Below are positions 52,053 through 62,469 of a stretch of 64,000 nt of DNA, piece by piece. Location of the stretch: contig CALJVT010000002.1 in the NCBI GenBank assembly GCA_937773555.1, forward strand, positions 370,501 to 434,500, in the 5' to 3' direction. Every line of letters starts with the position of its first letter. Position 1 is the stretch's first letter. This DNA comes from an uncultured Pseudomonadales bacterium (GTDB lineage Bacteria; Pseudomonadota; Gammaproteobacteria; Pseudomonadales; Balneatricaceae). A model generated the notes under the pieces. The model did not search any database and was not told the origin of the DNA. It was given only the letters and a program-made list of their open reading frames with translations. The position numbers and the translations under genes are program-made.

Positions 52053-53531
52053 TTAACCTCCTTTGCCTAAGTGCATCAGACTATCCACTGGTGCGGCGGT
52101 TACAGTAAATATGAGATTGGGCCAGAACCCTAGCAAAACCAGGCTAACCACTAATAAACCCAACATCAATAGCTCACGTGCGTTAAGGTCCAGCGCCTTA
52201 GTTTTGTCACCCACAGCCATACCAAAAAAACCTTTTTGCATAATAACTAAGGCATAAACTGGGGCGAGGATCATCGCCAAGGCCGCCAGTGAGGCAGCCC
52301 AAGGCTCTATTTGGAATACCCCTAGCAAGATCATGAACTCACCAATAAAGTTTGCTAGACCAGGCAACCCTAGAGTGGCCAATGCAAACACCATACTTAA
52401 GGTAGCCAGCTTAGGCATGAGGGCCCATAAACCACCCATTTGATCCAAGGCGCGGGTATGCAAGCGTTGTTGCAACAAACCAGCAATGGCAAATAGTCCT
52501 GCAGAGCTCAACCCATGACCCACCATTTGCATCACAGTACCCTGTAAACTGAGGTGGTTCCAGGCAAATATTCCTAAGCTTACAAAACCCATATGGCTAA
52601 TGGAGGTGTAGGCAATGAGGCGTTTAAGGTCATTTTGGGCAAAGGCCAATTTGGCTGCATAGAGCACGCTTAATACCCCTAAACCCATGGCGATGGGTGC
52701 AAAAGCTAGCGCGGCATCTGGAAACAAAGGCCACACAAAACGCAACAAACCATAAGCCCCTGTTTTTAATAAAATACCGGCTAACAATATGCTGCCTGGT
52801 GTGGGTGCTTGGGTATGCGCGTCAGGTAGCCAATTGTGCACTGGTAGACCAGGCAATTTGACTAAGAAAGCCACATAAAAACCCAGCATCAACCACATGC
52901 CCATGCTGCCACTGGTATCAGTTTGGGTTAGAGTGAACCAAGAAAAACTCCATAAGCCAGTTTGCTGCTGGTTTAATAATACCAGGCCTACCATGGCAGC
53001 CAGCATTAATAAGCTACTGGCTTGGGTATAGATAAAAAACTTGGTGGCAGCAAAGCGTCGGTTTTCATGACCCCAGATGGCAATAATGAGGAACATAGGC
53101 ACTAGCATAACTTCCCAAAAAACAAAGAAAAGGAATAAATCTAAGGCACTAAACACTCCCACAACACCGGCTAAAGTAAAGAGAAAATTAAGATAAAACA
53201 GGCCGCAACGATGGTTGATTTCATGCCAAGCAGATAATAACGCCACGTAGCCCAATACCAGTGTTAAGCCAATGAGGACCAGGCTTAAACCATCAGTGGC
53301 CAACAATAAATGAATACCAAAGCGCTCAATCCATGGCCAGTCTGTATGCATTGTCCAGAGTGAGGTAGATAGTGAGTGTGTGCTGTCAAGCCAAAGGCTA
53401 GTGTAAAACATGCTGGCCACTAGCAAGCTAGCCAAACTAAGCCAACGGCTGGCAACCGGGGATCTGTGCCCCGTCATCAAGGCCAATACCCCCCCACCTA
53501 ATAAGCTAATTATAATGCCCAGAAGTTGCAT
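52053..53531 (-). CDS. nuoM: NADH-quinone oxidoreductase subunit M
   Basis: 492-residue antiporter-like membrane subunit of complex I. The proton-channel segments are recognised: LPVHNWLPDAHTQAP, GSILLAGILLKTGAYGLLRF with the key lysine, and RLIAYTSISHMGF. The length fits the family (E. coli 509). It lies 21 bases after nuoL and 1 base before nuoN. Confidence 0.95.
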   Translation of the reverse strand: MQLLGIIISLLGGGVLALMTGHRSPVASRWLSLASLLVASMFYTSLWLDSTHSLSTSLWTMHTDWPWIERFGIHLLLATDGLSLVLIGLTLVLGYVALLSAWHEINHRCGLFYLNFLFTLAGVVGVFSALDLFLFFVFWEVMLVPMFLIIAIWGHENRRFAATKFFIYTQASSLLMLAAMVGLVLLNQQQTGLWSFSWFTLTQTDTSGSMGMWLMLGFYVAFLVKLPGLPVHNWLPDAHTQAPTPGSILLAGILLKTGAYGLLRFVWPLFPDAALAFAPIAMGLGVLSVLYAAKLAFAQNDLKRLIAYTSISHMGFVSLGIFAWNHLSLQGTVMQMVGHGLSSAGLFAIAGLLQQRLHTRALDQMGGLWALMPKLATLSMVFALATLGLPGLANFIGEFMILLGVFQIEPWAASLAALAMILAPVYALVIMQKGFFGMAVGDKTKALDLNARELLMLGLLVVSLVLLGFWPNLIFTVTAAPVDSLMHLGKGG

Positions 53532-53552
53532 CGCGTTTATTCCCCCATAGCC

Positions 53553-55391
53553 TTATTTACCTACCGTACTGATTGCCAAGGCCAATATAATAATAGCGGC
53601 ACTAGCCAAGGTGGCAATATAGGCGCGTAACTGACCATTTTGTAATTGGCTAAACAACCTGTGTAAAAAGCGGCTTAGCTGTATCAACAATGTGGGTAGT
53701 CCATCAATAATATCGTTGCGGTTCACCTGGGCCAAGGATGTAAAAGGGGTTAAGAACAGACGTCTGTAAAGGCCATCAAACCCAAAGCCTTGGAACCAGA
53801 ATTGGCGGAGTCTTTGCCAATGGGCTAAGCGTAAACCCTGCCATTTGTGGCGCACATATACTTGATAGGCAATACCAATACCCAGCAATGGTAATCCAAT
53901 AGCCACTACTATAGTCCACATGGGTGGGTGGCCCGCAGGAGATGATGGCAGCACGTCACCTGTAGGTAATACAAACCAACCAGCGACCAAAGATAAGGTG
54001 GCCAAAATAATTAGGGGAGGATGGAACTGCCACCCTTTGGGTTCGTGGGGCTGCACTTTTTCAGCCCCAAAGAACACTAAAAATAATAATCGAAAACTAT
54101 AGATGGCGGTAATAAACGCCCCTAAAACGCCACCAGCCCAAAACCAAGGGCCATACACAGGTAATTGCCAACTGGCATTGAGTATGGCTTCTTTGCTAAA
54201 GAACCCCGATGTTGGTGGCAGGGCTACCAAACAAGCACTGCCAATGACAAAGCACCAAAAAGGCACTGGCAATTGGCGCCGTAAGCCACCCATCAAGCGG
54301 ATATCCTGCTCATGGTGTAGGGCTAATATAATTGAACCGGCGGTCATAAATAACAACGCTTTAAAAAGGGCATGGGTCATCAAGTGAAAAATACTCTCAC
54401 TCCAGGCGCCCACACCTAAAGCAAAAAACATATACCCAATTTGGCTCATAGTTGAGTATGCAAGAACCCGTTTAATGTCAGTTTGGTTAAGGGCGGTGAA
54501 ACCAGAAATTAATAAGGTAAAAAGGCCTATAAATGCGACTGCCAACAACACATCTGGAGCTTGCAAAAAGACACCATGAGTGCGTGCAATAAGATAAACT
54601 CCTGCCGTTACCATAGTCGCTGCATGGATTAACGCGCTCACTGGCGTGGGGCCGGCCATAGCGTCTGGTAACCAAATATGCAGTGGTAACTGTGCTGACT
54701 TACCTACAGCACCAGCCAGTAAAAGAGTGGCAATGAGAGTAGGTTGATTAGCACCCACCACAAATTTTTCAGGGGCTAACACCATGATGGAGGGTAAGTC
54801 TAGGGTGCCTAACTCACGGTATAATAGGAATAAGCCTATGGCAAACGCTGTGTCACCGACTCGCGTCACAATAAACGCTTTGCGAGCGGCATAGCCATTA
54901 GCTGGATCTTGGTACCAGAAGCCAATGAGCAAAAAGCTACAAACTCCCACACCTTCCCAACCTAAAAACAACAATACCAAGTTGTCTGCCAAAACCAGCA
55001 TCAACATGGCGGCTACAAATAGATTCATATAGGCAAAAAAGCGCTGATAATCAGGGTCTTGCCACATGTAACCAGAGGCATACCAATGGATTAAACTACC
55101 TACACCGGTAACCACAAACAACATACTCAAAGACAGACCATCTAAGTAGAGCCCAAAACTCACCTCAAGCTCCCCTGCAGTGAGCCAAGGCCATAGTTCT
55201 ACTTGATAGGTTTGGGCTGCGCCTGGGCTATAAAAATCAAGTGCCACCCAAAGCGTAATTAAAGCCGCTATGGCTATCGAACCCACACCAATTAGTCGCG
55301 CTAGTGAGCGAGTAAAACGGCCATGCCCCAGAACTAATAGGAAAAAGCCAACTAAAGGTAGACCTGGGATAAGCCACAATTGATGCATCAC
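53553..55391 (-). CDS. nuoL: NADH-quinone oxidoreductase subunit L
   Basis: 612-residue membrane subunit at the distal end of complex I, equal in length to E. coli NuoL (613). Features are WEGVGVCSFLLIGFWY, LPLHIWLPDAMAGPTPVSALIHAATMV (in parts LPLHIWLPDAM and AGPTPVSALIHAATMV), RVLAYSTMSQIGYMF and the long C-terminal amphipathic helix with a final membrane anchor. It begins 6 bases after the nuoK stop. Confidence 0.96.
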   Translation of the reverse strand: MMHQLWLIPGLPLVGFFLLVLGHGRFTRSLARLIGVGSIAIAALITLWVALDFYSPGAAQTYQVELWPWLTAGELEVSFGLYLDGLSLSMLFVVTGVGSLIHWYASGYMWQDPDYQRFFAYMNLFVAAMLMLVLADNLVLLFLGWEGVGVCSFLLIGFWYQDPANGYAARKAFIVTRVGDTAFAIGLFLLYRELGTLDLPSIMVLAPEKFVVGANQPTLIATLLLAGAVGKSAQLPLHIWLPDAMAGPTPVSALIHAATMVTAGVYLIARTHGVFLQAPDVLLAVAFIGLFTLLISGFTALNQTDIKRVLAYSTMSQIGYMFFALGVGAWSESIFHLMTHALFKALLFMTAGSIILALHHEQDIRLMGGLRRQLPVPFWCFVIGSACLVALPPTSGFFSKEAILNASWQLPVYGPWFWAGGVLGAFITAIYSFRLLFLVFFGAEKVQPHEPKGWQFHPPLIILATLSLVAGWFVLPTGDVLPSSPAGHPPMWTIVVAIGLPLLGIGIAYQVYVRHKWQGLRLAHWQRLRQFWFQGFGFDGLYRRLFLTPFTSLAQVNRNDIIDGLPTLLIQLSRFLHRLFSQLQNGQLRAYIATLASAAIIILALAISTVGK

Positions 55392-55397
55392 CTTCTC

Positions 55398-55706
55398 CTA
55401 GCCTCGCAACTTGTTCAGTTGATCTACATCAACGCTGTTATGGTGACGAAATAGCAGCAAAGTAAGGCCCAAACCCACGGCAACCTCTGCTGCACCTAAG
55501 GTAATTACCGCAAGAAACATAATCTGCCCTTCGGCCTGATTCCATGCGGAGCCAGCAGCAATAAATGCAAGCGCAGAGGCATTAAGCATGACCTCGATAG
55601 AGATCATCATAAACAACAGATTACGCCGCACCATAACACCCACTAGGCCTAGGCAAAATAAAATACCAGCTAATATAATTGCATGATCTATGTATTGATT
55701 ATCCAT
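55398..55706 (-). CDS. nuoK: NADH-quinone oxidoreductase subunit K
   Basis: 102-residue subunit with three membrane helices. The family segment GVMVRRNLLFMMISIEVMLNASAL (in parts VMVRRNLLFMMI and EVMLNASALAFI) has the glutamate of the proton path. The ATG at 55706 gives the usual length (E. coli 100); an ATG 12 bases upstream would overlap nuoJ more. GAGGCAGG lies just upstream of the chosen start. It overlaps the end of nuoJ by 8 bases. Confidence 0.93.
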   Translation of the reverse strand: MDNQYIDHAIILAGILFCLGLVGVMVRRNLLFMMISIEVMLNASALAFIAAGSAWNQAEGQIMFLAVITLGAAEVAVGLGLTLLLFRHHNSVDVDQLNKLRG

Positions 55707-56253
55707 TGCCTGCCTCATCTAAGGTGTTCTGGTCCATATGAGAAGGCATTTTACGCGCGATATGGAAGGCACCAATAAGTCCAGACAAGAGTAAGAATGA
55801 CGCCAGCTCTACTACCAACACATAAGGGCCAAACAGGGCTATGCCAACATCTTTTACTGCCACCCCGTGGACACCATAGGGCTGCAAAGGGTGCTCGCTA
55901 TTCATCCCTAACAGCAGCAAAGCGAGTAAGATAGATGCCAGTATCGAAGGCATTATCCAACCTCTTGCTGGCAGCCAAGCCGCTTCAAGCGCTGCAGACC
56001 TTTGGCCTTGGTTGAGCATCATTACAACGAATACAAACAGAATCATCACGGCACCAGCATAAACAATGACTTCTAAAGCAGCAGCAAATGCTGCACCTAA
56101 GAGGTAAAAAATAATTGCTAAGGACAAGGATGAAACAATTAAATACAACAATGCGTGAACAGCATTGTGACGACTAATCATAAGCAAAGTGGCCACCACA
56201 GTGACCCCACAACTTGCATAAAATACAATATTGTAGAGGTAGGCCCAGATCAT
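55699..56253 (-). CDS. nuoJ: NADH-quinone oxidoreductase subunit J
   Basis: 184-residue membrane subunit of complex I. The typical segment NAVHALLYLIVSSLSLAIIF (in parts NAVHALLYLIV and SSLSLAIIF) with VIVYAGAVMILFVFVVMML is present. The ATG at 56253, preceded by AGGAGAAAG, is preferred to an upstream TTG at 56274. It starts 34 bases after the nuoI stop. Confidence 0.94.
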   Translation of the reverse strand: MIWAYLYNIVFYASCGVTVVATLLMISRHNAVHALLYLIVSSLSLAIIFYLLGAAFAAALEVIVYAGAVMILFVFVVMMLNQGQRSAALEAAWLPARGWIMPSILASILLALLLLGMNSEHPLQPYGVHGVAVKDVGIALFGPYVLVVELASFLLLSGLIGAFHIARKMPSHMDQNTLDEAGNG

Positions 56254-56286
56254 ATTCTTTCTCCTCGTTGGCAAATTAATGTGGGG

Positions 56287-56853
56287 TTATGGCAACAAAC
56301 TTTTTATATTTACCGGCTGTGCTTCTTGGCAACCAGCCCCTTTAGCACGACCTGACACGGCCTTGCCACACATCTCATAAAAATTATAATCAGGGTGTTT
56401 TCCGGGGCCATCAATCAGTAAATGCTGTTTTTCATAAACCAGATTTTGGCGGTCATACTCTGCCAGTTCAAAATCTTGAGTAAGCTGAATAGCATAGGTT
56501 GGGCAGGCTTCTTCACATAACCCACAAAATACACAGCGAGAGAAATTAATACGGAAGTATTCAGCTGACCAACGGCCACTCTCATCTTCTGTTTTTTGTA
56601 ACGATATGCAATCTGTAGGGCAAGCGCTTGCGCATAAGTTACAGGCCACACAACGCTCTTCCCCGGTGGGATCTCTGGTAAGTACAATACGACCCCGAAA
56701 GCGGGGTGCCAAATAAGGCATTTGTTCTGGGTATTCAACCGTATCGGCTTTGGTAAAGGTATGGGAAGCAACCTTCACTAAGGTGACAATATTACTGTAA
56801 AAATAATCCCAGACAATATATCCAAGGTGGACAAGACCTGTCTTGTGTTGCAT
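56287..56853 (-). CDS. nuoI: NADH-quinone oxidoreductase subunit I
   Basis: 188-residue peripheral subunit holding two 4Fe-4S clusters (N6a and N6b). The eight cysteine ligands are C68, C71, C74, C78 ([11 protein letters not shown]) and C107, C110, C113, C117 ([11 protein letters not shown]). [12 protein letters not shown] precedes the first. It passes electrons toward NuoB. It lies 13 bases after nuoH. Confidence 0.96.
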   Translation of the reverse strand: MQHKTGLVHLGYIVWDYFYSNIVTLVKVASHTFTKADTVEYPEQMPYLAPRFRGRIVLTRDPTGEERCVACNLCASACPTDCISLQKTEDESGRWSAEYFRINFSRCVFCGLCEEACPTYAIQLTQDFELAEYDRQNLVYEKQHLLIDGPGKHPDYNFYEMCGKAVSGRAKGAGCQEAQPVNIKSLLP

Positions 56854-56866
56854 AAAATCTTATCTC

Positions 56867-57817
56867 CTATATTAGTATTAACGCACCGGTAATAATCAAG
56901 TTGAGTAGTGACAAGGGCAGCATGAATTTCCAACCAAAAGCCATCAATTGGTCATACCTAGGGCGTGGTAATGACCCTCTAATTAAAATCATCAGTAGCA
57001 CCAAAGTAATGGTTTTGAGCAAGAACCACGCTATTGGAGGGAGCCAATCTGGCCCCAACCAACCACCAAAAAATAACACGGTGATCATCGCTGCACTCAT
57101 CAGCACACTGACATATTCGCCGATAAAAAACATAGCAAACTTCATACCTGAATATTCTGTATGAAAACCTGCAGTGAGTTCGTGTTCTGCTTCTGGCAAA
57201 TCAAAGGGGGTACGGTGGCTTTCGGCAATGCCTGCCATAAAAAAGATAAAGAAGCCGATTATTTGTGGCCCAATAAACCATCCATCAACCTGAGCCAACA
57301 CCAGCTCACGTAAGTTGAAGGTGCCAGCAAGCATGACGACACCCATGAGAGATAGCCCCATGAATACTTCGTAGCTAACCATCTGTGCCGCCGCCCGCAA
57401 GCCACCGAGCATGGCGTATTTATTATCCGAAGCATATGCACCAAACATGACTGCATAAACTCCCAAGGAGGTCATGGCAAGGAAGAATAATAAACCAATG
57501 TTTAAATCTACCACGCCAACGCCTGGCGCCATGGGAATTACTGCGAATGCCGCCACCACCACAAACATTGCAAAAGCTGGAGCGACAATGAAAATGAGTC
57601 TATCGGCAAAGGGGGGCACCCAATCTTGTTTCATCAATAACTTAATCATGTCAGCGACAATCTGCAAGGTGCCAAAAGGACCAACACGGTTGGGGCCATA
57701 GCGATCTTGCCAGATTCCTAATAAGCGCCGTTCAAGCCAGGTGAGTAAGGCAGCCCCAAACACCACACTTAATAGGATTAGCACCACATTAAGTAAGCTA
57801 TTCACTAGAGGGTCCAT
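56867..57817 (-). CDS. nuoH: NADH-quinone oxidoreductase subunit H
   Basis: 316-residue membrane subunit that forms the quinone pocket (E. coli 325). Segments LLTWLERRLLGIWQDRYGPNRVGPFG (in parts WLERRLLGIWQDRYGPN and RVGPFG), SYEVFMGLSL and FDLPEAEHELTAGFHTEYSG (the conserved acidic loop) are diagnostic. It starts 1 base after nuoG. Confidence 0.96.
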   Translation of the reverse strand: MDPLVNSLLNVVLILLSVVFGAALLTWLERRLLGIWQDRYGPNRVGPFGTLQIVADMIKLLMKQDWVPPFADRLIFIVAPAFAMFVVVAAFAVIPMAPGVGVVDLNIGLLFFLAMTSLGVYAVMFGAYASDNKYAMLGGLRAAAQMVSYEVFMGLSLMGVVMLAGTFNLRELVLAQVDGWFIGPQIIGFFIFFMAGIAESHRTPFDLPEAEHELTAGFHTEYSGMKFAMFFIGEYVSVLMSAAMITVLFFGGWLGPDWLPPIAWFLLKTITLVLLMILIRGSLPRPRYDQLMAFGWKFMLPLSLLNLIITGALILI

Positions 57818-57818
57818 A

Positions 57819-60596
57819 TTAAGTCGCCTCGTCCGTTGCGGTGCTAAGCTTCACTGCTGCAGGTAAATGGCCTACGTTGATGGGCGCTTGGTAATGGCTA
57901 GGTAACAACACTAAATCCATTGCCATCGACGCGTCCAAGGTTAACGGGAGGCGCCATTGTAATTGTGCTAATTCAACACAAACGTCAACTACCTCTGTTA
58001 AGCCCATTTGAGCCGCAGTTTGCGGGTGTATGCGGGCGCTCAAGGGGTCACTGCGTTGCCTTAGGGCGGTGCTTAAATGACTTGCTTGGTCGCTTGCAAA
58101 CAGACGACTCTGGCTGTGAGCCAGAATTTGCCCAGCACCAATAGTAATACTAGGAATAAGGGTACTTGAGGTTAAAGGCAAACCTTGTAGACCATCAAAT
58201 AGCCTCAGGCCCGCTTCACCACCCTTGAGGGGACCATTTATTTCTTCCTGAAATTTGTTGATAGCTTCGTTGGAGTTCCAACCTGGGCTCCATACTTGTG
58301 GCATCAGCGCACTTGGCTTATTAATGGGTGTGCCCTCCATGGTATAGCCCAAAGCCGAATCTAAGTCTTCTGGTTGTTTGGCTTCACTGACGCTTTCATG
58401 AGCATGAAGACTAGTTCGCCCAGACGCCCGATGACTTTGGCGGGGAATTTTCATTCCGGCAACCCGGAAATCTGCGTCAGGTGCAACGTTACACCAGTGA
58501 CTAAATAGGCCCCCTTGCTGGCTAACTAGGTTGCACACATGATCGAACTTTATGCAGTTGGCTAGCTGTGTAACAGAAGTGCCAGGGTCTCCGGTTTGAC
58601 TCACCATTTTTGCCAAAGTTGCCAAGCTGCGCCAGGCGTCTGCCCGTCCCTGCTTGTCATGGACTGCGAAAAAACGCTGGGCACGGCCCTCATTATTGAT
58701 GTAAGTCCCTTCAGTTTCAAACGTATTAGCACAGGCGATAACTACATCGGCTTTTTTGCTGGTGGCACTAGGCAAGTGATCCAGCACAATTAAATGCCGC
58801 AAATTTTCGCACATAGCCCCAGCCTCGGTAGATAGAGCAAACAGATCAGCTTGTAAAACGATTAGAGCGCTGGCAGTGCTTTGTTGCTGTAATCGAAGAC
58901 TCAAATCACCCACGTGCTTAGCGTCTTGATTGAGCATGCCCAAACCCATACTGTTAGCGGCCTCTAAACAATAACTTAACCAAGCTTGGGTGCCGCTATT
59001 GTGGCCCAAAGCCAATGCCAATTGTGCTGTCCTATCAATTAATTCAGGACTCTGGCTGCTGGAACCACTGATCACCAGTGGGCGTTTTGCGCCAGCCAGC
59101 AAGGTGAGGCTTCGCTGCACTTGGCCGTGCAGTTTGGCGGATAGTTTTGAACTATCCAACGTGCCATCAATAGCACTCGTTAAGGCCTGAGCATAGTCAC
59201 ACATTTCTTCTGGGGTAAGTTGCAAACATAGGCTACTGATATCGTCTAACCCACTAGATGCAGTGGTAACACTGATAATAGGGCTAAGTTGGTTTTGTGT
59301 ATGAATGCGGACTGGCTCGTCTTGCCATCTGGGAATACCAATGGCAGCAGCCCTGGCAAAGCCTAGGTTACGACTTGCTTGGCGCACACTTAACGCCATA
59401 CGCGGGGCTGTATGTAATAGATCTTCGCCAATAATGATAATGGCATCGGCTTGTTCGATTTGCTTTAGGCTTGGGCTATGAAGGTTTGTTTGTGTGAGGT
59501 GATGCAGTACATGAGTTTGAATAGCATCCTGCACAGCATTATGCCCAGCATAAAAATTAGCCTTGCCAACTAAACTTTTTAACCCAAAATTCTCTTCCAC
59601 CGAGGCCCGTGGTGAGCCCAAACCAAAGACATTTTCAGCCCCTAATTCATTAATAATTTGGGCCACATAGTCTAACGCATCAGCGTTATCACAAGTTACT
59701 TTTTCAGATTCACCCAGCGGCTGCACTTGGGCTTGATACAAGCCTTGTTCACTATTACTGTGGGCAAAACCATAGCGGCCTTTATCGCAGATAAAATATC
59801 CATTCACTTGGCTATGATAGCGATTAGTGACCCGTTTCACTCGACCTTCGCGTTCACCGACGGACAAGTTACAGCCTAAGCTACAGTGGCTACAAATACT
59901 TGGTGCTGATTGTAAATCCCACTTTCGAGTGTAACTATCACTCAATACCTTGTCGTAAAACACCCCCGTGGGACAAACTTCAGCTAAATTGCCACTAAAG
60001 TGACTGCTTAAACAACCGTCTTCATGGCGCCCAAAATACACATTTTCCTTGCTGCCAAGGACCACTAAATCATCACCGCCAGCGTAATCTTGGTAAAACC
60101 TTACACATCGATAGCAGCTAATGCAGCGGTTCATTTCATGGCCAACACAAGGGCCTAAATCTTGGTTATGGTAGGTTTTTTTAGCCCCTTTATAGCGTCT
60201 TTGAGTGTGTCCAGATTGCAGTGTCATGTCTTGTAAATGACATTCACCGCCTTCCTCACACACCGGGCAATCGTGGGGGTGATTGGCCATGGTAACTTCA
60301 ATACATTGCTGTCGAAATTCGCTAGCCATAGGTGCTGAGAGGCTCACACGCATGCCTTCAACAACTGGGGTCATACAAGCCATAGCCATGCGGCCCCGCT
60401 GATCTTCATCATCTTGATACAACTGCACTGCGCACTGGCGACACGAGCCTACAGAACCTAAGGCTGGATGCCAGCAAAAATAAGGCAGATCTTTGTCTAA
60501 GCCAAGGCACGCCTCTAGCAAGTGGCCGCCAGACTTTACTTTATAGGCAGAACCGTCGACATATATGGTGACAAGTTTATCTGTTGTGGCGTTCAT
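57819..60596 (-). CDS. nuoG: NADH-quinone oxidoreductase subunit G
   Basis: 925-residue large peripheral subunit (E. coli 908). An N-terminal 2Fe-2S domain (PYFCWHPALGSVGSCRQC), the His-Cys 4Fe-4S region (HPHDCPVCEEGGECHLQDM), C-x2-C-x2-C (CISCYRCVRFYQDYAGG) and a molybdopterin-family domain starting ICSHCSLGCNLSVGEREG, which includes the N7-like cysteines, are present. It carries electrons from NuoF along the arm. Its start overlaps the nuoF stop by 1 base. Confidence 0.95.
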   Translation of the reverse strand: MNATTDKLVTIYVDGSAYKVKSGGHLLEACLGLDKDLPYFCWHPALGSVGSCRQCAVQLYQDDEDQRGRMAMACMTPVVEGMRVSLSAPMASEFRQQCIEVTMANHPHDCPVCEEGGECHLQDMTLQSGHTQRRYKGAKKTYHNQDLGPCVGHEMNRCISCYRCVRFYQDYAGGDDLVVLGSKENVYFGRHEDGCLSSHFSGNLAEVCPTGVFYDKVLSDSYTRKWDLQSAPSICSHCSLGCNLSVGEREGRVKRVTNRYHSQVNGYFICDKGRYGFAHSNSEQGLYQAQVQPLGESEKVTCDNADALDYVAQIINELGAENVFGLGSPRASVEENFGLKSLVGKANFYAGHNAVQDAIQTHVLHHLTQTNLHSPSLKQIEQADAIIIIGEDLLHTAPRMALSVRQASRNLGFARAAAIGIPRWQDEPVRIHTQNQLSPIISVTTASSGLDDISSLCLQLTPEEMCDYAQALTSAIDGTLDSSKLSAKLHGQVQRSLTLLAGAKRPLVISGSSSQSPELIDRTAQLALALGHNSGTQAWLSYCLEAANSMGLGMLNQDAKHVGDLSLRLQQQSTASALIVLQADLFALSTEAGAMCENLRHLIVLDHLPSATSKKADVVIACANTFETEGTYINNEGRAQRFFAVHDKQGRADAWRSLATLAKMVSQTGDPGTSVTQLANCIKFDHVCNLVSQQGGLFSHWCNVAPDADFRVAGMKIPRQSHRASGRTSLHAHESVSEAKQPEDLDSALGYTMEGTPINKPSALMPQVWSPGWNSNEAINKFQEEINGPLKGGEAGLRLFDGLQGLPLTSSTLIPSITIGAGQILAHSQSRLFASDQASHLSTALRQRSDPLSARIHPQTAAQMGLTEVVDVCVELAQLQWRLPLTLDASMAMDLVLLPSHYQAPINVGHLPAAVKLSTATDEAT

Positions 60597-61924
60597 TACA
60601 TGGCCTCTTTCTTTAACCCATTATCAGGCTTAGGTGAATTACCATGGGGGCAACACGCCTGCTCAATATGGGCTACAAAATCGTCACGGAAATACTTAAG
60701 AGCACTTTGCAACGGCTCTGCTGCACCCGGAGCTAAGGCACAAAAGGTGTTGCCAATGCCAATGTAGCCACACAGCTTTAATAGATGCTCAAGATCTTCA
60801 TGCTGGCCCCGACCCGCTTCTAAGTCAGTCAGAATCTGTCTAATAAAAGGTAAGCCATTACGGCAGGGAGTGCACCAGCCACAAGATTCTTGAGCAAAGA
60901 ATTGAATTAAATTAAGTACCATGCCCACCACGCATGTTTGGTCGTCGAGCAAGATCATAGTGCCAGTGCCCATGCGACTGCCGGCATGTTGAATGGTGCC
61001 ATAGTCCATAGCTAAGTTTAAGTGCTCTTCTGTTAGAAAATCTGTGGAACCACCCCCAGGTAAAAAACCTCGCAATTTGACGCCGTCCTGCATCCCTCCA
61101 GCCATGGCAATAATATCGGCTACCTTGGTGCCAATAGGCAACTCCCAGCAGCCTGGAGTCTTTACCCGACCACTAACTCCATAAATTTTGGTGCCATTGT
61201 CATCACCCAAACCCAAGTTGGCAAACCAATCAATGCCGTGATAGAGAATATGTGGCAAGTTGCATAAGGTTTCAGTGTTATTAACCACAGTAGGCCGACC
61301 AAATAAACCACTAACCTGGGGGAAAGGTGGCTTAAAGCGTGGCTGTGCGCGCTTGCCTTCAAGTGAGTTAATAAGGGCGGTTTCTTCACCACAAATATAG
61401 CGCCCTGCGCTGGTATGCAAAAGCATAGTTAAACTAAAACCTGACTCATTAACTGGATCACCAAGTAAACCAGCAGCGTGTGCCTCATCAATGGCATGCT
61501 GCAAACGCTCAGCACACAAGTCATAATCTGCACGTAGAAAAATAAACGCCGTGTCTGCCTGTACTGCGTAAGCTGCGATAGCTAGGCCTTCGATCAACTG
61601 GTGGGGATCATGTTCCATTAACCAGCGATCTTTAAATGTGCCAGGTTCCATTTCGTCAGCATTACAAATGACATAACGCTGGCCTGGCAGTTTTTCTAGT
61701 GGCGGTACAAAACTCCACTTTAAACCAGCCGAAAACCCTGCTCCACCGCGGCCGCGCAGATTGGCATTTTTCACCCAGTCCACCACCTCACTGGGGCTCA
61801 TAGATAAGGCTTTGGTAAGCCCCTGATAGCCATAATTGGATTGATACTCAGCCAGAGTTGTGACGCTACCATCAGCTTTAATGTGTTGGCTTAAAGGTTG
61901 GTTTATAGTTTGAATATTGGTCAT
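60596..61924 (-). CDS. nuoF: NADH-quinone oxidoreductase subunit F
   Basis: 442-residue NADH- and FMN-binding subunit. The nucleotide/FMN motif is GRGGAGFSAGLKW (near residue 55) with YVICNADEMEPGTFKDR; the N3 cluster ligands appear as ESCGWCTPCRNG and a later cysteine. A SLBB domain lies between. It is the NADH entry site. It overlaps nuoE by 4 bases at its start. Confidence 0.96.
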   Translation of the reverse strand: MTNIQTINQPLSQHIKADGSVTTLAEYQSNYGYQGLTKALSMSPSEVVDWVKNANLRGRGGAGFSAGLKWSFVPPLEKLPGQRYVICNADEMEPGTFKDRWLMEHDPHQLIEGLAIAAYAVQADTAFIFLRADYDLCAERLQHAIDEAHAAGLLGDPVNESGFSLTMLLHTSAGRYICGEETALINSLEGKRAQPRFKPPFPQVSGLFGRPTVVNNTETLCNLPHILYHGIDWFANLGLGDDNGTKIYGVSGRVKTPGCWELPIGTKVADIIAMAGGMQDGVKLRGFLPGGGSTDFLTEEHLNLAMDYGTIQHAGSRMGTGTMILLDDQTCVVGMVLNLIQFFAQESCGWCTPCRNGLPFIRQILTDLEAGRGQHEDLEHLLKLCGYIGIGNTFCALAPGAAEPLQSALKYFRDDFVAHIEQACCPHGNSPKPDNGLKKEAM

Positions 61925-62460
61925 GAGGACTGCTCCTGCGCCCGACGCACCAGAAGAATGAGCGATGCAGGGGTTAATTGACGCGTCAGTTGATCGTCCA
62001 CCATTGCCACAGGCGCATGATCACAAGCCCCTAGGCACGGAGTTGGCAAAAGTGTGATGGCGCCATCAGGGGTGGTCTCACCTAAGGCAATGTTTAATTC
62101 TTGGGTCACTGCTTGGGCCAAGCCTTGATAACCCATAATCCAACAACTGACACTGTCACAGATAGAAATTACTGTTGTGCCCACAGGTTGGCGATAAATT
62201 TTATTATAAAATGTCGCCACTGAATCGACCTCATCAGGGCTCATTTGTAGACGTTGGGCAATGGCTTTTACCTTGCCATCAGATACCCATCCTTGCTGTT
62301 GTTGGACAATTTTTAAGGCCTCAATCGCAGCCGCTTGGGGCTGTGGATAATGATGTATTTGCGCAGCGATAGCAGTTTCCTCATGCTCGTTAAGCGGCTC
62401 AATTTTAAGCCGCCAATCAGCGCAATGGGTGGCAGCATCAGTAGCGATTATTGGTGTCAT
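61921..62460 (-). CDS. nuoE: NADH-quinone oxidoreductase subunit E
   Basis: 179-residue subunit with the N1a 2Fe-2S cluster in a thioredoxin fold. The ligands are in ICDSVSCWIMG and TPCLGACDHAPV. The N-terminal helices read AAIEALKIVQQQQGWVSDG and MSPDEVDSVATFYNKIYRQPVG. It follows nuoCD by 9 bases. Confidence 0.95.
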   Translation of the reverse strand: MTPIIATDAATHCADWRLKIEPLNEHEETAIAAQIHHYPQPQAAAIEALKIVQQQQGWVSDGKVKAIAQRLQMSPDEVDSVATFYNKIYRQPVGTTVISICDSVSCWIMGYQGLAQAVTQELNIALGETTPDGAITLLPTPCLGACDHAPVAMVDDQLTRQLTPASLILLVRRAQEQSS

Positions 62461-62469
62461 CAGTGCTCC